DNA of 64,000 nt from the NCBI RefSeq assembly GCF_020740795.1, contig NC_067282.1, positions 168,732,274-168,796,273 on the forward strand, read 5' to 3'. The notes beneath the pieces are model-generated. The model did not search any database. It was given only the letters and a program-made list of their open reading frames with translations, and was not told the origin of the DNA. This DNA comes from Apus apus. Taxonomy: Eukaryota; Chordata; Aves; Apodiformes; Apodidae. Positions 37,101 to 47,381 of the stretch are shown piece by piece. Every line of letters begins with the position of its first letter. The stretch's first letter is position 1. The position numbers and the translations under genes were made by a program.

Positions 37101-38062
37101 TATCTTTCATTCTGTGGTGAGTAGATTGTGATTTGTTTCAGCTGTTGCAAATGGACATACTTCTGGTAACACTTTGCACTCAGATATATCAAGGTTCCAT
37201 CTGAGACACTCAACGTATTCTTCCTGGCATTAATTTAAATAACTCTTGTAGCACTCTTATGAGGCACGTAGCATTCAAACCCATTGCAGAGATGAAGAAA
37301 GCAAGGCACCAAATAATTAAGTATTTACTATAAATCCAGGCGTGGAAATCTGGACCCCTGACTCAATTTTTTGACCATTTTCCTCATATTTTCCTGACAT
37401 GCAGCATGACAGGGATGAGCTTCACTGAATTCCACATTACTTTAGCAAGAAACAGAGTGGGGCAGAGATTCTCAAAAGTGTTGGAGGCCCAGGAAGTAAG
37501 AATAATTCAAAATGGTTGTTTCCAAGCAGGCATTAAGAAAACCTAAAGAGTTAGAGCACCAAATCTCTCTCCCTCCTGTAGGATTACAGTAGAAAGGAGT
37601 AACTTCATTGGCATGGTTGTAGGTTCTTTTTGCCTTCATGGTTAGAGGAATGGACAGCAGAACCCCTCTATAATTTGAGAGCTTCAGACTTAAAGCCCCA
37701 CTGATTTTTGCCTTTAGGTGGACTTTTCCCCTAGCTCAATGTTTGGACTGGGCCTGAGAATATTTGGAGTTTGTGGTGGTAATGGAGATTGGTTTTCTTA
37801 CCATGCACTTGTGTGCAAACTGGAAATGTGTAAGCCCCACCAATTACCCACAACAACTGGACTGCTGGAACAGTGCACCCTTTCATTTCCCTCTAAGAAA
37901 CTGAGCTGAGAAGTTATCCTTGCTAGTCATGTGTCCAGGAACTGTGGGCTCCAGCAATTCCGTGTTTAATTTTGCAGTGTTTTCATATCTATTTACTGTT
38001 TTCCGTGTAATTCCTTTGAACTGTGAACTCCATTTGCCTATTACATTTTGTCTTCTTTTCAG
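34129..38062 (+). other. PTPRR: PTPRR intron
   Basis: A 3.9-kb intron with acceptor cttcttttcag. It includes an AT-rich patch with a short (CA)n run (36418-36476). No CR1 copy, RNA gene or exon was recognised. Short frames such as 34748-35017 and 36915-37124 have no recognisable domain. Confidence 0.85.
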
Positions 38063-38176
38063 TGCTGGTATAGGAAGAACTGGATGTTTTATTGCCACAT
38101 CCATTGGCTGTCAGCAGTTGAAGCAAGAGGGAGTAGTAGATGCATTAAGCATTGTCTGTCAGCTACGAGTGGATCG
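38063..38176 (+). CDS. PTPRR: PTPRR exon: phosphate-binding loop (AGIGRTG)
   Basis: A 114-base exon, phase 2 in and phase 2 out, with donor gtgagt. Together with the previous exon it completes HCSAGIGRTG, the C(X)5R signature; Cys252 is the nucleophile and the loop arginine (258) binds phosphate. GCFIATSIGCQQLKQEGVVDALSIVCQLRVDR follows and forms the helices behind the P-loop (residues to 291, the last codon shared with the next exon). Serine after the arginine-type motif is replaced by Thr, as is normal for this family. Confidence 0.97.
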
Positions 38177-38205
38177 GTGAGTACCAGAAGAACCATAAAT
38201 CAGTC

Positions 38206-38312
38206 GATGATTCTGAAAATCAGTAAATTATTCTGAAATTATTCTTAAAGCATTATTGAAATGATTCAGTAATGATCAGAAATGATTCAGTAATGATTCT
38301 GAAAACTTTTTC
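38206..38312. repeat. Degenerate short tandem array just after an exon
   Basis: Repeated aatgattcagtaatgatc/tgattctgaaa units, two clear copies of aatgattcagtaatgat plus decayed neighbours, begin about 30 bases after the donor of the P-loop exon. Confidence 0.7.
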
Positions 38313-40767
38313 ACAGTTGAATGTGGCTTTAGATGAAGTGGCTGCAATCAGCTTTGCTGACTCTTATGACAGCATTAGCTGAATATTCAAAGTAACATTT
38401 TTATTTAGATCATGAGTCAGGAATATTGTTTTCTGGGTGAAACTGGGTAAGATCCCACTGAATGAAATTATCCTGAGACGGCAACCCTGTGGTTTCTGGG
38501 TGCTTGGCACCCCTCTTCTCCCTCCCTGGAGCTTTCTGCTGTCTGCAGCATCCCACTAGCGCACAAGAGACATGGGGCAATCTAGAGGCAAGGGATTGTC
38601 TTTGAGCCTGGACTGACAGGCACATCCAGGCTCATGCAGTGTGTAGTTTCTTTATGCAGTAAAGAGAGACAAATCTGGTGCTGCTGTTATCCCCTCAGCT
38701 GTGCTGGGGGTCTTTTTGAATTGGGTTGGCAAATGTACCCAGCTTAAGAAAACAGCAAGGCATTTGTTGCAGAATTTTCTTAAGTCAGATCAATTCCCTG
38801 ATTGAATTCACAGCTTGGGAGCAGGAACACTGTAAGCCAGCATTGTTGCAGAGTGCTTTGTTCTGTGAAACCATGGCTGAAGAGAGATTTGTGTTGGAAA
38901 GGAGGATGTGGGTATTGTGCACAATGGAAGCTGCTGGTTTGGTTGTACTTTTCTTTCTTATTCTGCTTGGGGAAACAGGATTTTGTATAAAGTAAATAAA
39001 CAAGGTTGCACCAAGAATAGAGAGGTCTTATTCCTCTTCTACTGTAGGTACCAGCTCAGTTAATCTCTTTGCAAGTATACTAGCTGCTCTGACATACATT
39101 TCTTCTTTAAGTGGAAACAACCCTTAAGGGTGTAAATGCTGAAAAAGAGTTCAGGTCAAAGAGACCATACAGGATTATTGTGTGCTGAAGAGCTCTGAAA
39201 GGTACTGGAACCACAAATTGCAGAAGGACCAGAATCCAAATAGCTGGCCATGTTTATGAATCGCCTCCTCTGCCTTCCCCTCCCATGCACCTCCATCATA
39301 CTAGAGATTGTAATGCAATCCTTACAGGGCAAGATGAGCTGCTTGGAGTGTAAAATTCTCCAAGGGGAGTTCCTGACCTAAAAATCAAGCAGCAGAAAAG
39401 ATGGAAGAGCTGAGGGAAAAATGCTTACTCTGTTTTAAATTATCAACTCCAAACTTCCATCTCTCCATTCTGATTATCTGTTAAATCTTACTGAAGAATG
39501 TTTGTAGTGCTCTCCCCCATTTTAGTATTTCTATTAGAATGTAACTTTTCTTACCACTTTTAGAGAAGCAGAACTTTCTTCCACTTTAGGGAACTTTCTT
39601 ACCACTGTAGAGAAGTGGAAGCAAGTGGTGTCAGCTACATCATTTTTTGTAGCATGCATTCAGCATTATAACTGACAACACAATTTCATCAAGTGTATCT
39701 GACTAATGACCTTTCTTATATGTATTAGTATCCTAGATAAACTTGGAAAGAGTATGAAAATCTAACCCAAATATAAACACTCATAACAGTAACCTCAGTG
39801 ACACAAAGCCTGTTATAAAAATTACTCAGTCTTGTGATTTGCATATTTCTGTATTTTTTCAAGTTTCAGATTATATAAATAGACTCCAAAGATCTTACTT
39901 AAGGCACCTCAGCTCTTCATGTTCTCAGGTACTGCCTGAGACAAAAAGCGTACCCATGCTTTAATTTTTAAAGCCATTTTTCTGGACAAAACTCAGTAAC
40001 CAAACCTCTTCTTCTTTCCTTTATCCAATTGGCTGTATTGCAGAATGGATCTCACTCACCTGGCAGTCAGTTTATAGTAAGGATTGCTAAGGCAGAGCTT
40101 AGCAGCCCCTAAAACTAATGTAGTGACTGCCAGCCCAACCAGACTGCAGGTTCATACAGCAGATGAGTATCACTGTTACATGGACAAAGCTCCATGACAC
40201 CAGCTTTCCCTGATGACCCAGTCCTGATATGGTGCTCATTGGTTGGTGATGTGTGAGCATGGCCTGAAGCTGGCAAAATGAACTTAACATCCCACTAGAC
40301 ATGGCTGCAAGAGCTGGCTCTGGCCATAGCAGTGTTGCACTTCAGTTACTGGCGTGGCCAACATTAGCAATGGGGTACAACCAGGAGTAAGGCAGGGACA
40401 GAGATGAAGCTATCTTTCTCATTATGCCACCCAGCAGCTGAGCTCCAGCTTACTCTTTGTACATCAGATTGCCCTCACAAAACAGGAAAAAAAGAGAGTT
40501 CATCAGAAAATAACAGTTTTATCTGCCCAGCTAACAGCCAGAAGCCTGCCCAAGAGGCACAATGAAGTTTTCAGTCTCTGATACCTCATCTGCACTAGAA
40601 CCCCAGGCAGGCTTGTTCATGCTCAGAGCTGTACCATCCAGATGCAGACCTACTGATAGAAGAACTACATGTGGGGATATCCACTTGCATGTCAACATTT
40701 TATCACAGAGATCTATGGCAGCATGTCTACCAAAGGGAATCCAGCAATAGAAGAAAAGAGCTGCTTT

Positions 40768-40960
40768 TAGGGTGACAGAGCACAGGAACAGGCTGCCCAG
40801 GGAGGCTGTGGAGTCTCCATCTCTGGAGATATTCAAAACATGCCTGGATACAGTCCTGTGTAAAGTGCTCTAGGTTATCCTACTTCAGCGGCAGAGTTGG
40901 ATTAGATGGTCTCATAGAGGTCCCATCCAACTCCAGCAATTCTGTGATTCTGTGACTCTC
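40768..40960 (+). repeat. CR1 retroposon 3' fragment, different subfamily
   Basis: Plus-strand CR1 end with acaggctgcccagggaggct, ggagatattcaaaacatgcc, ggacacagtcctgtg-like sequence, gattagatggtctcatagag and the tail caattctgtgattctgtgac. The 'sharply different' middle (tgcctggatacagtcctgtg) marks a subfamily other than the neighbouring copies. Confidence 0.88.
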
Positions 40961-42029
40961 AGTGATGCTGTAGTGATTTACCAAAACATTCCCCCTGCCC
41001 AGCACACTCACTGGGAACCAAACAAGCATCCAGACAAATTGCAGATTGTGGCAAAAGAGTTATGCTCAAAAGTAGTTTAATATCTGCCTATCTAGCCCCT
41101 CTGGAAACAGAGTTTAAAATAGAGCTCCAACAGGGAACGAGACAGGAGAGACCTGTTCACAGGTACAGAATGTACAGATGTCACTTTCTTCTTATCTGTG
41201 CAGTGTAAGATAAAGGGTGAATGGATCTGACAGTAATTGTCTGTGCTGAGCTAACATGAGGAAATGGACCACCCAGTCAAAATCTTGATCCAGGATGGAG
41301 ATACAGCCATGCTCAGTGTGGATTCATAGAAAGACAGACACACAGCTCTGCTCAGCTTACTTTTTTTTCCCAGCTCATTTTTTATGTTTTCCAACAGAAA
41401 CAGGAAATGTTTGATGTGAGGCATCTTCAAGACTTACTGTGATATTGAGAAACTTTGCACATTCTTAACCTTAAAGGCACATTCTTGGAATGACGTCTGA
41501 TAACTTTGCTCTTGGCTTCTCAGACAGGATGAAAAGAGTTTCCAGTGTGCGTCAATTCATTGTTTAAGTGTTTTGACTAATCACTTCAGGTTAAAAAAAA
41601 ATAATTCCCAAACCCTGCATCACATAAATTGTGGAGCAGACTGCATCCAGCTGCATTTGCAGCAAGACGGAGGGCAGGGTAGAGAGGGTCCTAGAGCTGG
41701 CCACAGTTCCTGAGCCCTCAGGACACTAGGTGCTCTTTTTTCTGAGCACCACCCCAGAGTGTCCCAAAGAAGCTCAGAGCCCAGCACCTCACAGAGGCAC
41801 TGGCAGAGGACAAAGGCTAAGCACCCGGAGGTGCCATAGCTGTGGGTACATCCCTTCTGGGCACTGGGCATGTGGGAATGGAAACCTCCCTCTTTGAGCA
41901 GATTTCCTCCTGAAGTGCTCTTCCACACAGCCTTTTGCACAAACTGATGTTGTAGGGTCACAGATAATTCCTTGCTATTAAACATGAGCCTTGCACAAGA
42001 AAAAAAGGGAGAAGGACTTGGAAATTATT

Positions 42030-42496
42030 GGTTGACATGAACTGACAATATGCACTCCCAGCCCAGAAAGTCAACCATATCCTGGCCTGCATAAGAAGAA
42101 GGATGGCCAGCATGTCAAAGGAGGTAATTCTCCACCTCTACTCCTTTCTCATGAGAACCCACCAGATGTACTGTGTCCAGTTCTGGAGACCCAAACACAA
42201 GAAGGACATGGAGGTGTTTGGGCGAGTCCAAAGGAGGACCAATAAAGCTGAGCAGAGAGCTGGAGCACCTCTCCTATGGAAACAGGCTGAGAGAGCTGGG
42301 GTTGTTCAGCCTGGAGAAGAGAAGGATCTGGGACAGCATTTTGCAGCCTTTTAATATATAAAGGGAACCTTAAAAAAAAGACACAGCATTTTTACTGAGG
42401 CCTTTGGTGATAGGATGAGGGGTAATGGTTTTAAACTAAAAGAAACAGAGATTTAGATTAGATATAAGGAAGAAATTCTTTACTGTGAGGGTGGTT
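42030..42496 (+). repeat. CR1 retroposon 5'-ward fragment, broken
   Basis: A plus-strand CR1 segment with caaccatatcctggcctgca, gtactgtgtccagttctgga-like sequence, ggacatggaggtgtttgggc, agctggagcacctctcctat and agaaattctttactgtgagg. It stops abruptly inside the element at gtgagggtggtt, where an unclassified repeat begins. A short foreign-looking stretch (ttaatatataaagggaacct) interrupts it at about 42352-42400. The start is approximate. Confidence 0.85.
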
Positions 42497-42695
42497 AAAG
42501 TAACCTTATATCCTTTTCTTAATCATCCTCAGAGAAAAGGCAATTGAAGACCAATATGTAGTAAGACAATTGTCATGGGATACTAAAGCACCTTCTGATC
42601 TATTTACTGTGCCTAGCCCTGTAATGAATTTGCCTTAATTTTCCTGAAATTCTATCCATAGAAAGGCCTGTAGATCCATTTCAAGGGTCTCACTG
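42497..42695. repeat. Unclassified repeat, copy A (199 bp)
   Basis: Starts aaagtaaccttatatccttt and ends ttcaagggtctcactg. It matches 50311-50494 in the same orientation at roughly 92% by eye, with about 15 extra bases (aaagcaccttctgat region) missing from the other copy. Here it is wedged between a truncated CR1 and the next CR1 copy. It has no coding capacity and no tail or terminal repeat that I can identify. Confidence 0.85.
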
Positions 42696-42739
42696 TGTCA
42701 GTTCTCTCACCAACTCTTGGAAGCCCTGCTGAGAAATCA

Positions 42740-43017
42740 ACAGCACGTAGCAATAGGACAAGGGGTAAGGGCTTTGTACCGGAAGAGAGGACATTTAGGT
42801 TAGACATTAGGAATCAATTCTGTAGTGTGAGGGTGGTGAGACACTGACACAGGTTGCCCAGAGAAGTTGTGGATGCCCCCTCCCTGGAAGTATTCAAGGC
42901 CAGGCTGGATGGGGCTTTGAGCAACCTGGTCCAAGTGGGACATGTCTCTGCCCATGCAGGGGGGTTGGAACTAGATGATCTTTCAGGTCCCTTCCAACCC
43001 AAACCATTCAGTGATGT
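42740..43017 (+). repeat. CR1 retroposon 3' part (plus)
   Basis: Covers gcaataggacaaggggtaag, gttagacattaggaatcaat, ggttgcccagagaagttgtg, ggctggatggggctttgagc, gaactagatgatctttcagg and a decayed tail (ccattcagtgatgttatgg). It overlaps the previous CR1 in element coordinates, so it is a separate insertion. Confidence 0.9.
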
Positions 43018-45094
43018 TATGGCTCTCTGAATCCTGTGTATAATGGCACTGACAAGACCAAGTTGTCTGAACCACTATATAAGACTCAGGTGCCCCTAAG
43101 CTGACAGGGATGTGCACTTGTTTGCCCATACAGGGTTCCGAAGCACCATAACATCTTGGTTAGGCTTCCTAGCACAGGGTAAGTGTGGTAGTGCTGGGCT
43201 CAGCCCCAGCCAGGCTTATACATGCCTTGTTAGGGATTTCCTATGTTACTTCAGCACTGAAGAGGAAGGAGCAAGGATCAACCCCACAAGCAGCCTAGTG
43301 CAGCCAAACTTGTTTTAACCTGTCCTTCCTGCCAAGTCCTTCTCTCTAAATATGTTCCCTTCCTCCATCCCTTCCACACAGCGGATCTAACCTGGGAAAC
43401 ATACTCCCTTAGAGCACATCTTGGGGGAACATTGATGGGGGAGAGAAGCTGGCTGGGAAGGGGTTGCGTGGGCAAGGCAGGACGCAGCAGTGAGGAGGAA
43501 GGAAGGAGGCTAAGCAGCGCAGAAGATGAGAGCAAAGCCCTCCCATCACCTTTAGACTCTTGCTGGATCTCCAGGCAGGGGCCAGGCACAGAGGAGGGCA
43601 GCTGAAAGCAGCAGGCAGCCAAGAGTTATGAATGTGTGGGTGTCTTTGTTGGCAAAGCTAAGAGGCTGCTGTATTTTGCACCGGATGGGACCATGTAAGG
43701 GCTTGTGATTTAATTCCTAGGAATAACATATCACAGTAGACACGCAGCTCACTAAAAGGTGTGTTACAGTTGCCTGAGCTCACTGGAGGAGCAGAGACAG
43801 CTGGTTGCTTGCTTAAAGAAGTAGGTATTATTCTAATTTTGTTTTTCCTGCTACAGCATTTAATCATCCAGTACTACTGAGGGGAAAAAAAGGACCTTAT
43901 GGTTGCAGACAATGTTCTAAATGTTCTAACGTACTAAAGGACAATACTTGTTGAAGCGTTTTAACATTTTTCATATAGCTTTGTGTATCAGTAGGCCCTT
44001 TTGTTGCTAGGATGTCTGAAGGGATGTCAGATCTCTTGCAAGATGCCTGGCTTCAACATTGCTCTGGATCCACATCCCTCATGAATGTAATTGTTTCAAT
44101 GAACATCTAACTGAAGCCAAATCCAATATACAACTTAATGTCTTCCTTCGCACTACGGCCATTTACTCTTTAATCCCCCAAAAGGTAACTAGCTGCTTCA
44201 GAGTACACTGAGGATGAACTGGGGGGCTTGGTTCTAGAAGCTGAGTAGGTAGCTTTGAATACCCTGGCAGATGAGGTAATCAAAGTAGAAGTAAGTAAAC
44301 TTGAGGCTTAACTTCATGGGAAGTGAGACCTGGAAGACCTTAGTACTGTCTGAAAGAGGCTCATTTTAATTTCAGAGCCGAATGGTACCACTCTTAGTAA
44401 ATACCAAACCTACCTCCTATAGGATATGATCCACCACAATGCAATTGGCATTGGAGGTGGCGAACTTGATCCTCATACATAGACCTCAAAAAGGGATTGT
44501 TATCAGGTGAAATGTATGAAATGTAGTCATGTAATACAAGCTGGCTCTAACTAGTCCTTTTTATGGTCAAGTTAAACTCTTTTGTATTGTTGGTGCTGAA
44601 ATGAGTCATGGCTGTAAAATTTCTTAGGTGGCTGCTGTTCAGACAGGATGCATTGTAGGCGTTAGAAGGAGGACAGGAAGAGCTGTTCTCTGCACAGGCG
44701 ATCTGAGGGTCACCAAAGGTTACATTTTTAGTAAAGGACAAAAATGAAATGACAGATTCTGAATACTCCCTTGCACCATCGGAAGTAAAACTGCATCCAT
44801 GTATCTGGCCTTCCTTGCCCAAGGGACTTAGCAAATTTATCTATGAGAGTGTTGAAACTGAAACATAGGTTTTGACAATGTAGATGCCAAATATTTTCCT
44901 CTCTAGTTCTTACCCTGACAGAACTGGGAATGGTGGTTCATGCTGGGCATGTGCTGGATGGCATAAGTTATTAAAAAAGTAATTCTGCTCAGGCACTTAC
45001 TCCCACTTACTGAAGCAAATTCTAAGTAAAATGAGAAAAGGCCTTGCATTATCTGCTGGTTGTGGGGTTGGAAGGGGATGGAAGTTGTTAGATT

Positions 45095-45340
45095 CTTAAG
45101 AAATAGATTAGACATTAGGAAGAAATTCTTCAGTGTGAGGGTGGTGAGACACTGGAACAGGTTGCCTAGGGAGGTTATGGATGCCCCATCCCTAACAGTG
45201 TTCAAAGTCAAGTTGGATGGGGCTTTGAATAACCAGATCTAGGGGCAGGTGTCCCTGCCTGTGCAGAGGGGTTGGAACTAGATGGTCTTTAAGGTCCTTT
45301 CCAACCCAAACCATTCTGTGATTCTATGATTCTATGATTC
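45095..45340 (+). repeat. CR1 retroposon 3' end abutting the last PTPRR coding exon
   Basis: Plus-strand CR1 from aaatagattagacattagga through ctggaacaggttgcctaggg and ggttggaactagatggtctt to the tail ccattctgtgattctatgat tctatgattc. Only 19 bases separate the tail from the exon start at 45360, and these are the polypyrimidine tract and AG of the acceptor. Confidence 0.93.
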
Positions 45341-45359
45341 TGATGTGTTTTCTTTTCAG

Positions 45360-45453
45360 GGGTGGAATGGTTCAGACCAGTGAACAGTATGAATTTGTGC
45401 ACCATGCACTGAGTCTGTATGAAAGCAGACTTTCTGAAGAAGCTGTCCAGTGA
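45360..45453 (+). CDS. PTPRR: PTPRR last coding exon: Q-loop and C-terminus
   Basis: The first base completes the split Arg codon (291), then 30 codons and the stop TGA at 45451-45453. It encodes GGMVQTSEQYEFVHHALSLYESRLSEEAVQ in two parts: GGMVQTSEQYEF is the Q-loop (Gln296, Gln300), which positions water for the second catalytic step, and the rest is the final helix. The end SRLSEEAVQ closely matches the human PTPRR C-terminus I recall, differing in about two residues, and separates this gene from PTPN7 and PTPN5. There is no second phosphatase domain, as expected. Confidence 0.97.
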
Positions 45454-45983
45454 GGCCAAGGGAAGTGAAACTGAATGTCAGTCTCTTGAGGTAATTTGTT
45501 TCATTACCTACCAGCAGCTTCTTCGAGGAGTTTACTGCAGTGTGAAGAGCAGCTTTGAGGCCAACTTCTGAAAGGATTGTGGAGGGTTTGGTAAAAGTAT
45601 AGAGATTGCTGGACCCTTACTGTATATGAATGTATTGTGAGCTTCCCAAAAATGATTTATAAAGAAGGTACGATACTGAAACTGCACATGGATTTCACGT
45701 ATATATCTAAAGGTGGGTTTAATTCTGTAACACTGGTATCTGCCATATGGAATGTATGTATGTGTTACTGCTGCAGTTGAATGGACATTGGAACTTCCAC
45801 AGAAGAAATGTTTATCAAGTGTACAAATGCTTTAACGTTTGCAAAATGTCTTGTGAATGGACTGTCAACTGTACTGTAAAGTGCTATTATTGATTATGTG
45901 GTGAGCTTGTTTCTTGGCCACATAATATTCTTGCTGCTAAAATTGCAAGTGTTCAATTATGGATTAAAAAAAGAAGATAAGAA

Positions 45984-45989
45984 AATAAA
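45984..45989 (+). terminator. PTPRR: Possible proximal polyadenylation signal of PTPRR
   Basis: AATAAA within an A-rich stretch 531 bases after the stop codon, followed by gtattgtttttg. It could produce a short-UTR transcript. The A-rich surroundings make it prone to false calls. Confidence 0.4.
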
Positions 45990-46557
45990 AAAATTAAAAG
46001 TATTGTTTTTGAAAATATTCAAAAGCAGTTAATATTTTATATGGAAATGTATGTTCTTCATACTACTAACTATTAAATGTGTATTTACGATAGGTCTTGC
46101 AGAGCAGTTGCAGAGCACAATGTCTGTTATTCAGTGTGTATATATTTACCCTATACTGTTGATTGTCCTAGAACTTGCTTCTGCTACAGACCTGAATCCA
46201 GTGCATTTGTAAATTGTGTATGTCATTTTACTTTTAAAAGAAACTTTGTAGCATATCCTAAATGGTAAGGATTTTAAATATTTGTCTGTCTTTTATTAAT
46301 ATGGGATTTTTTGCTTATGTTGTTTATCTGCTCTATCTCTTTCAGTAAGAGATAGATGACTTTAGTGATATGAATAGTTCCATGACAGGTTATACACGAA
46401 AGAAAATGCTGCTATGACTGTTTCCTTTACTGTTCAGTAAGAGTTTGTTTTTTAAGAGAAATGCGAAGTTGGCATTATGACTTACAGCACTGGGAGGTCT
46501 GTTTACAGGGTATAATGAGTTTTTAATGCAGCAATGTTGACTTTGCTTCATACTGCT

Positions 46558-46563
46558 AATAAA
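46558..46563 (+). terminator. PTPRR: PTPRR distal polyadenylation signal
   Basis: Canonical AATAAA with a GT-rich downstream element at about 46592-46606. Cleavage is expected near 46578-46588. It is the last such signal before the next gene's first exon. Confidence 0.75.
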
Positions 46564-46585
46564 TTACACTTGATATAAAATATTT

Positions 46586-47326
46586 ACTGAAGTCTGTGTT
46601 CTTGCCTAGAGTAGTTAAGGCACCACACATTCTCGTAGCCCCATAAACAGGGATAGCCCAGTACAATTTGATTAGACTTCACCATGGCTTCAGATCACCG
46701 GAGAGCCAATCCAGAGGACATGGGCAATCTCCCACTGACATGGAGCAAGGTGGATCACCTGATGGGAAGGCAAAACCAGCAGCACTTGATCCCTCAGGGG
46801 GAGTTTGTAGAAGACCCAGAATACTTCAGAGCTTTGCCTCCTCCTCTTCCACTTCTCCTCCCCCCTCTCCACTTGGCTTTTAGAACTTGTGGGGTTAGAA
46901 GTATCAATATCAAGATTTTGTTTGATTTTGTGTAGTTACCAAAACATGTGTTTGTTCCCTGTGTAATATAGTATATATTTATTCAGGACTATCCAGATCA
47001 CCTGCAGACTTTTAATATTTCACAGGCAACAAATTACATGAAAGTATAGTCCCTTTTCTTTATCCAACATCATCTCTTTTAATTTCCTGGGTGTTTGAAA
47101 ACCTCTCTCTCTTTTGCTTGTATTTTTCCAAAATAAAGCAACTATAAACTCTGAAAATCATATGAAAGGACAAAGTGGTGTAAAACTCCCCAAAACAATT
47201 GAATAGAAGGAAGTGCTCGTCACTGACTTTTTCCCCCTGTGAAGGCACATTTCCTTCCTAGCCTTCGCTTCACTTATCTGAGGTGGTTTTTTTTTAAGAG
47301 AAGCGTGGGGAGTTGCTAGAGGGAAA
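46586..47326. other. Spacer between PTPRR end and PTPRB upstream start
   Basis: Only about 740 bases separate the PTPRR poly(A) site from the lectin-type first exon. The spacer contains an 83-codon frame (46684-46935) opening in a strong start context, of unknown meaning, and candidate ETS and GATA motifs just before 47327. There is no CpG island and no repeat family that I recognise. Confidence 0.7.
47220..47326 (+). promoter_or_regulatory. PTPRB: Candidate promoter/5' leader of long PTPRB transcript
   Basis: Immediately upstream of the lectin start codon lie tttccttcc (47250-47258; tandem GGAA cores on the minus strand, ETS-like) and acttatct (47272-47279; AGATAA on the minus strand, GATA-like). 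This pairing is common in endothelial promoters, and PTPRB is an endothelial gene. There is no TATA box at a convincing position and no CpG island. This is motif inspection only, so weak. Confidence 0.35.
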
Positions 47327-47381
47327 ATGGATTCTTTATTTCACGTCCTGGTTTCTACCTGTCTTGCCTTGACATTCTCAG
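47327..47381 (+). CDS. PTPRB: PTPRB long form, first coding exon: signal peptide
   Basis: The ATG at 47327 (gaaaATGG, A at -3 and G at +4) opens MDSLFHVLVSTCLALTFS, a short n-region followed by a hydrophobic core, as in a secretory signal peptide. The exon ends after one base of the next codon (phase 1) at a consensus donor gtaagt. It joins in frame to the lectin exon at 48647. The position between PTPRR and the classical PTPRB start, and the splice phases, point to an upstream alternative start of PTPRB rather than a separate gene; a stand-alone lectin gene cannot be excluded without transcripts. Confidence 0.8.

Larger units (their letters stand above)
38177..45359 (+). other. PTPRR: PTPRR last intron, rich in CR1
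   Basis: A 7.2-kb intron with donor gtgagt and acceptor gttttcttttcag. It contains a short tandem array (38206-38312), a local duplication (about 39541-39615), four CR1 copies (40768-40960, 42030-42496, 42740-43017, 45095-45340) and one member of an unclassified repeat pair (42497-42695). The final CR1 stops 19 bases before the exon. No additional exon was found. Confidence 0.88.
45454..46585 (+). other. PTPRR: PTPRR 3'UTR
   Basis: About 1.1 kb of AT-rich sequence after the stop codon with no repeats. An internal AATAAA at 45984 sits in an A-rich context and could give a shorter form. The stronger end is AATAAA at 46558, followed about 25-40 bases later by the GT-rich gtctgtgttcttgcc. The 63-codon frame at 46077-46268 lies inside the UTR and is not supported as a gene. 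Confidence 0.8.

Noticed and set aside
8578..45453. Assignment of the phosphatase gene to PTPN7 instead of PTPRR
   Set aside because: The KIM segment and YTVRQL look PTPN7-like, but the catalytic exons and the C-terminal SRLSEEAVQ match PTPRR, and a PTPRB first exon follows in the same orientation as in the PTPRR-PTPRB locus.
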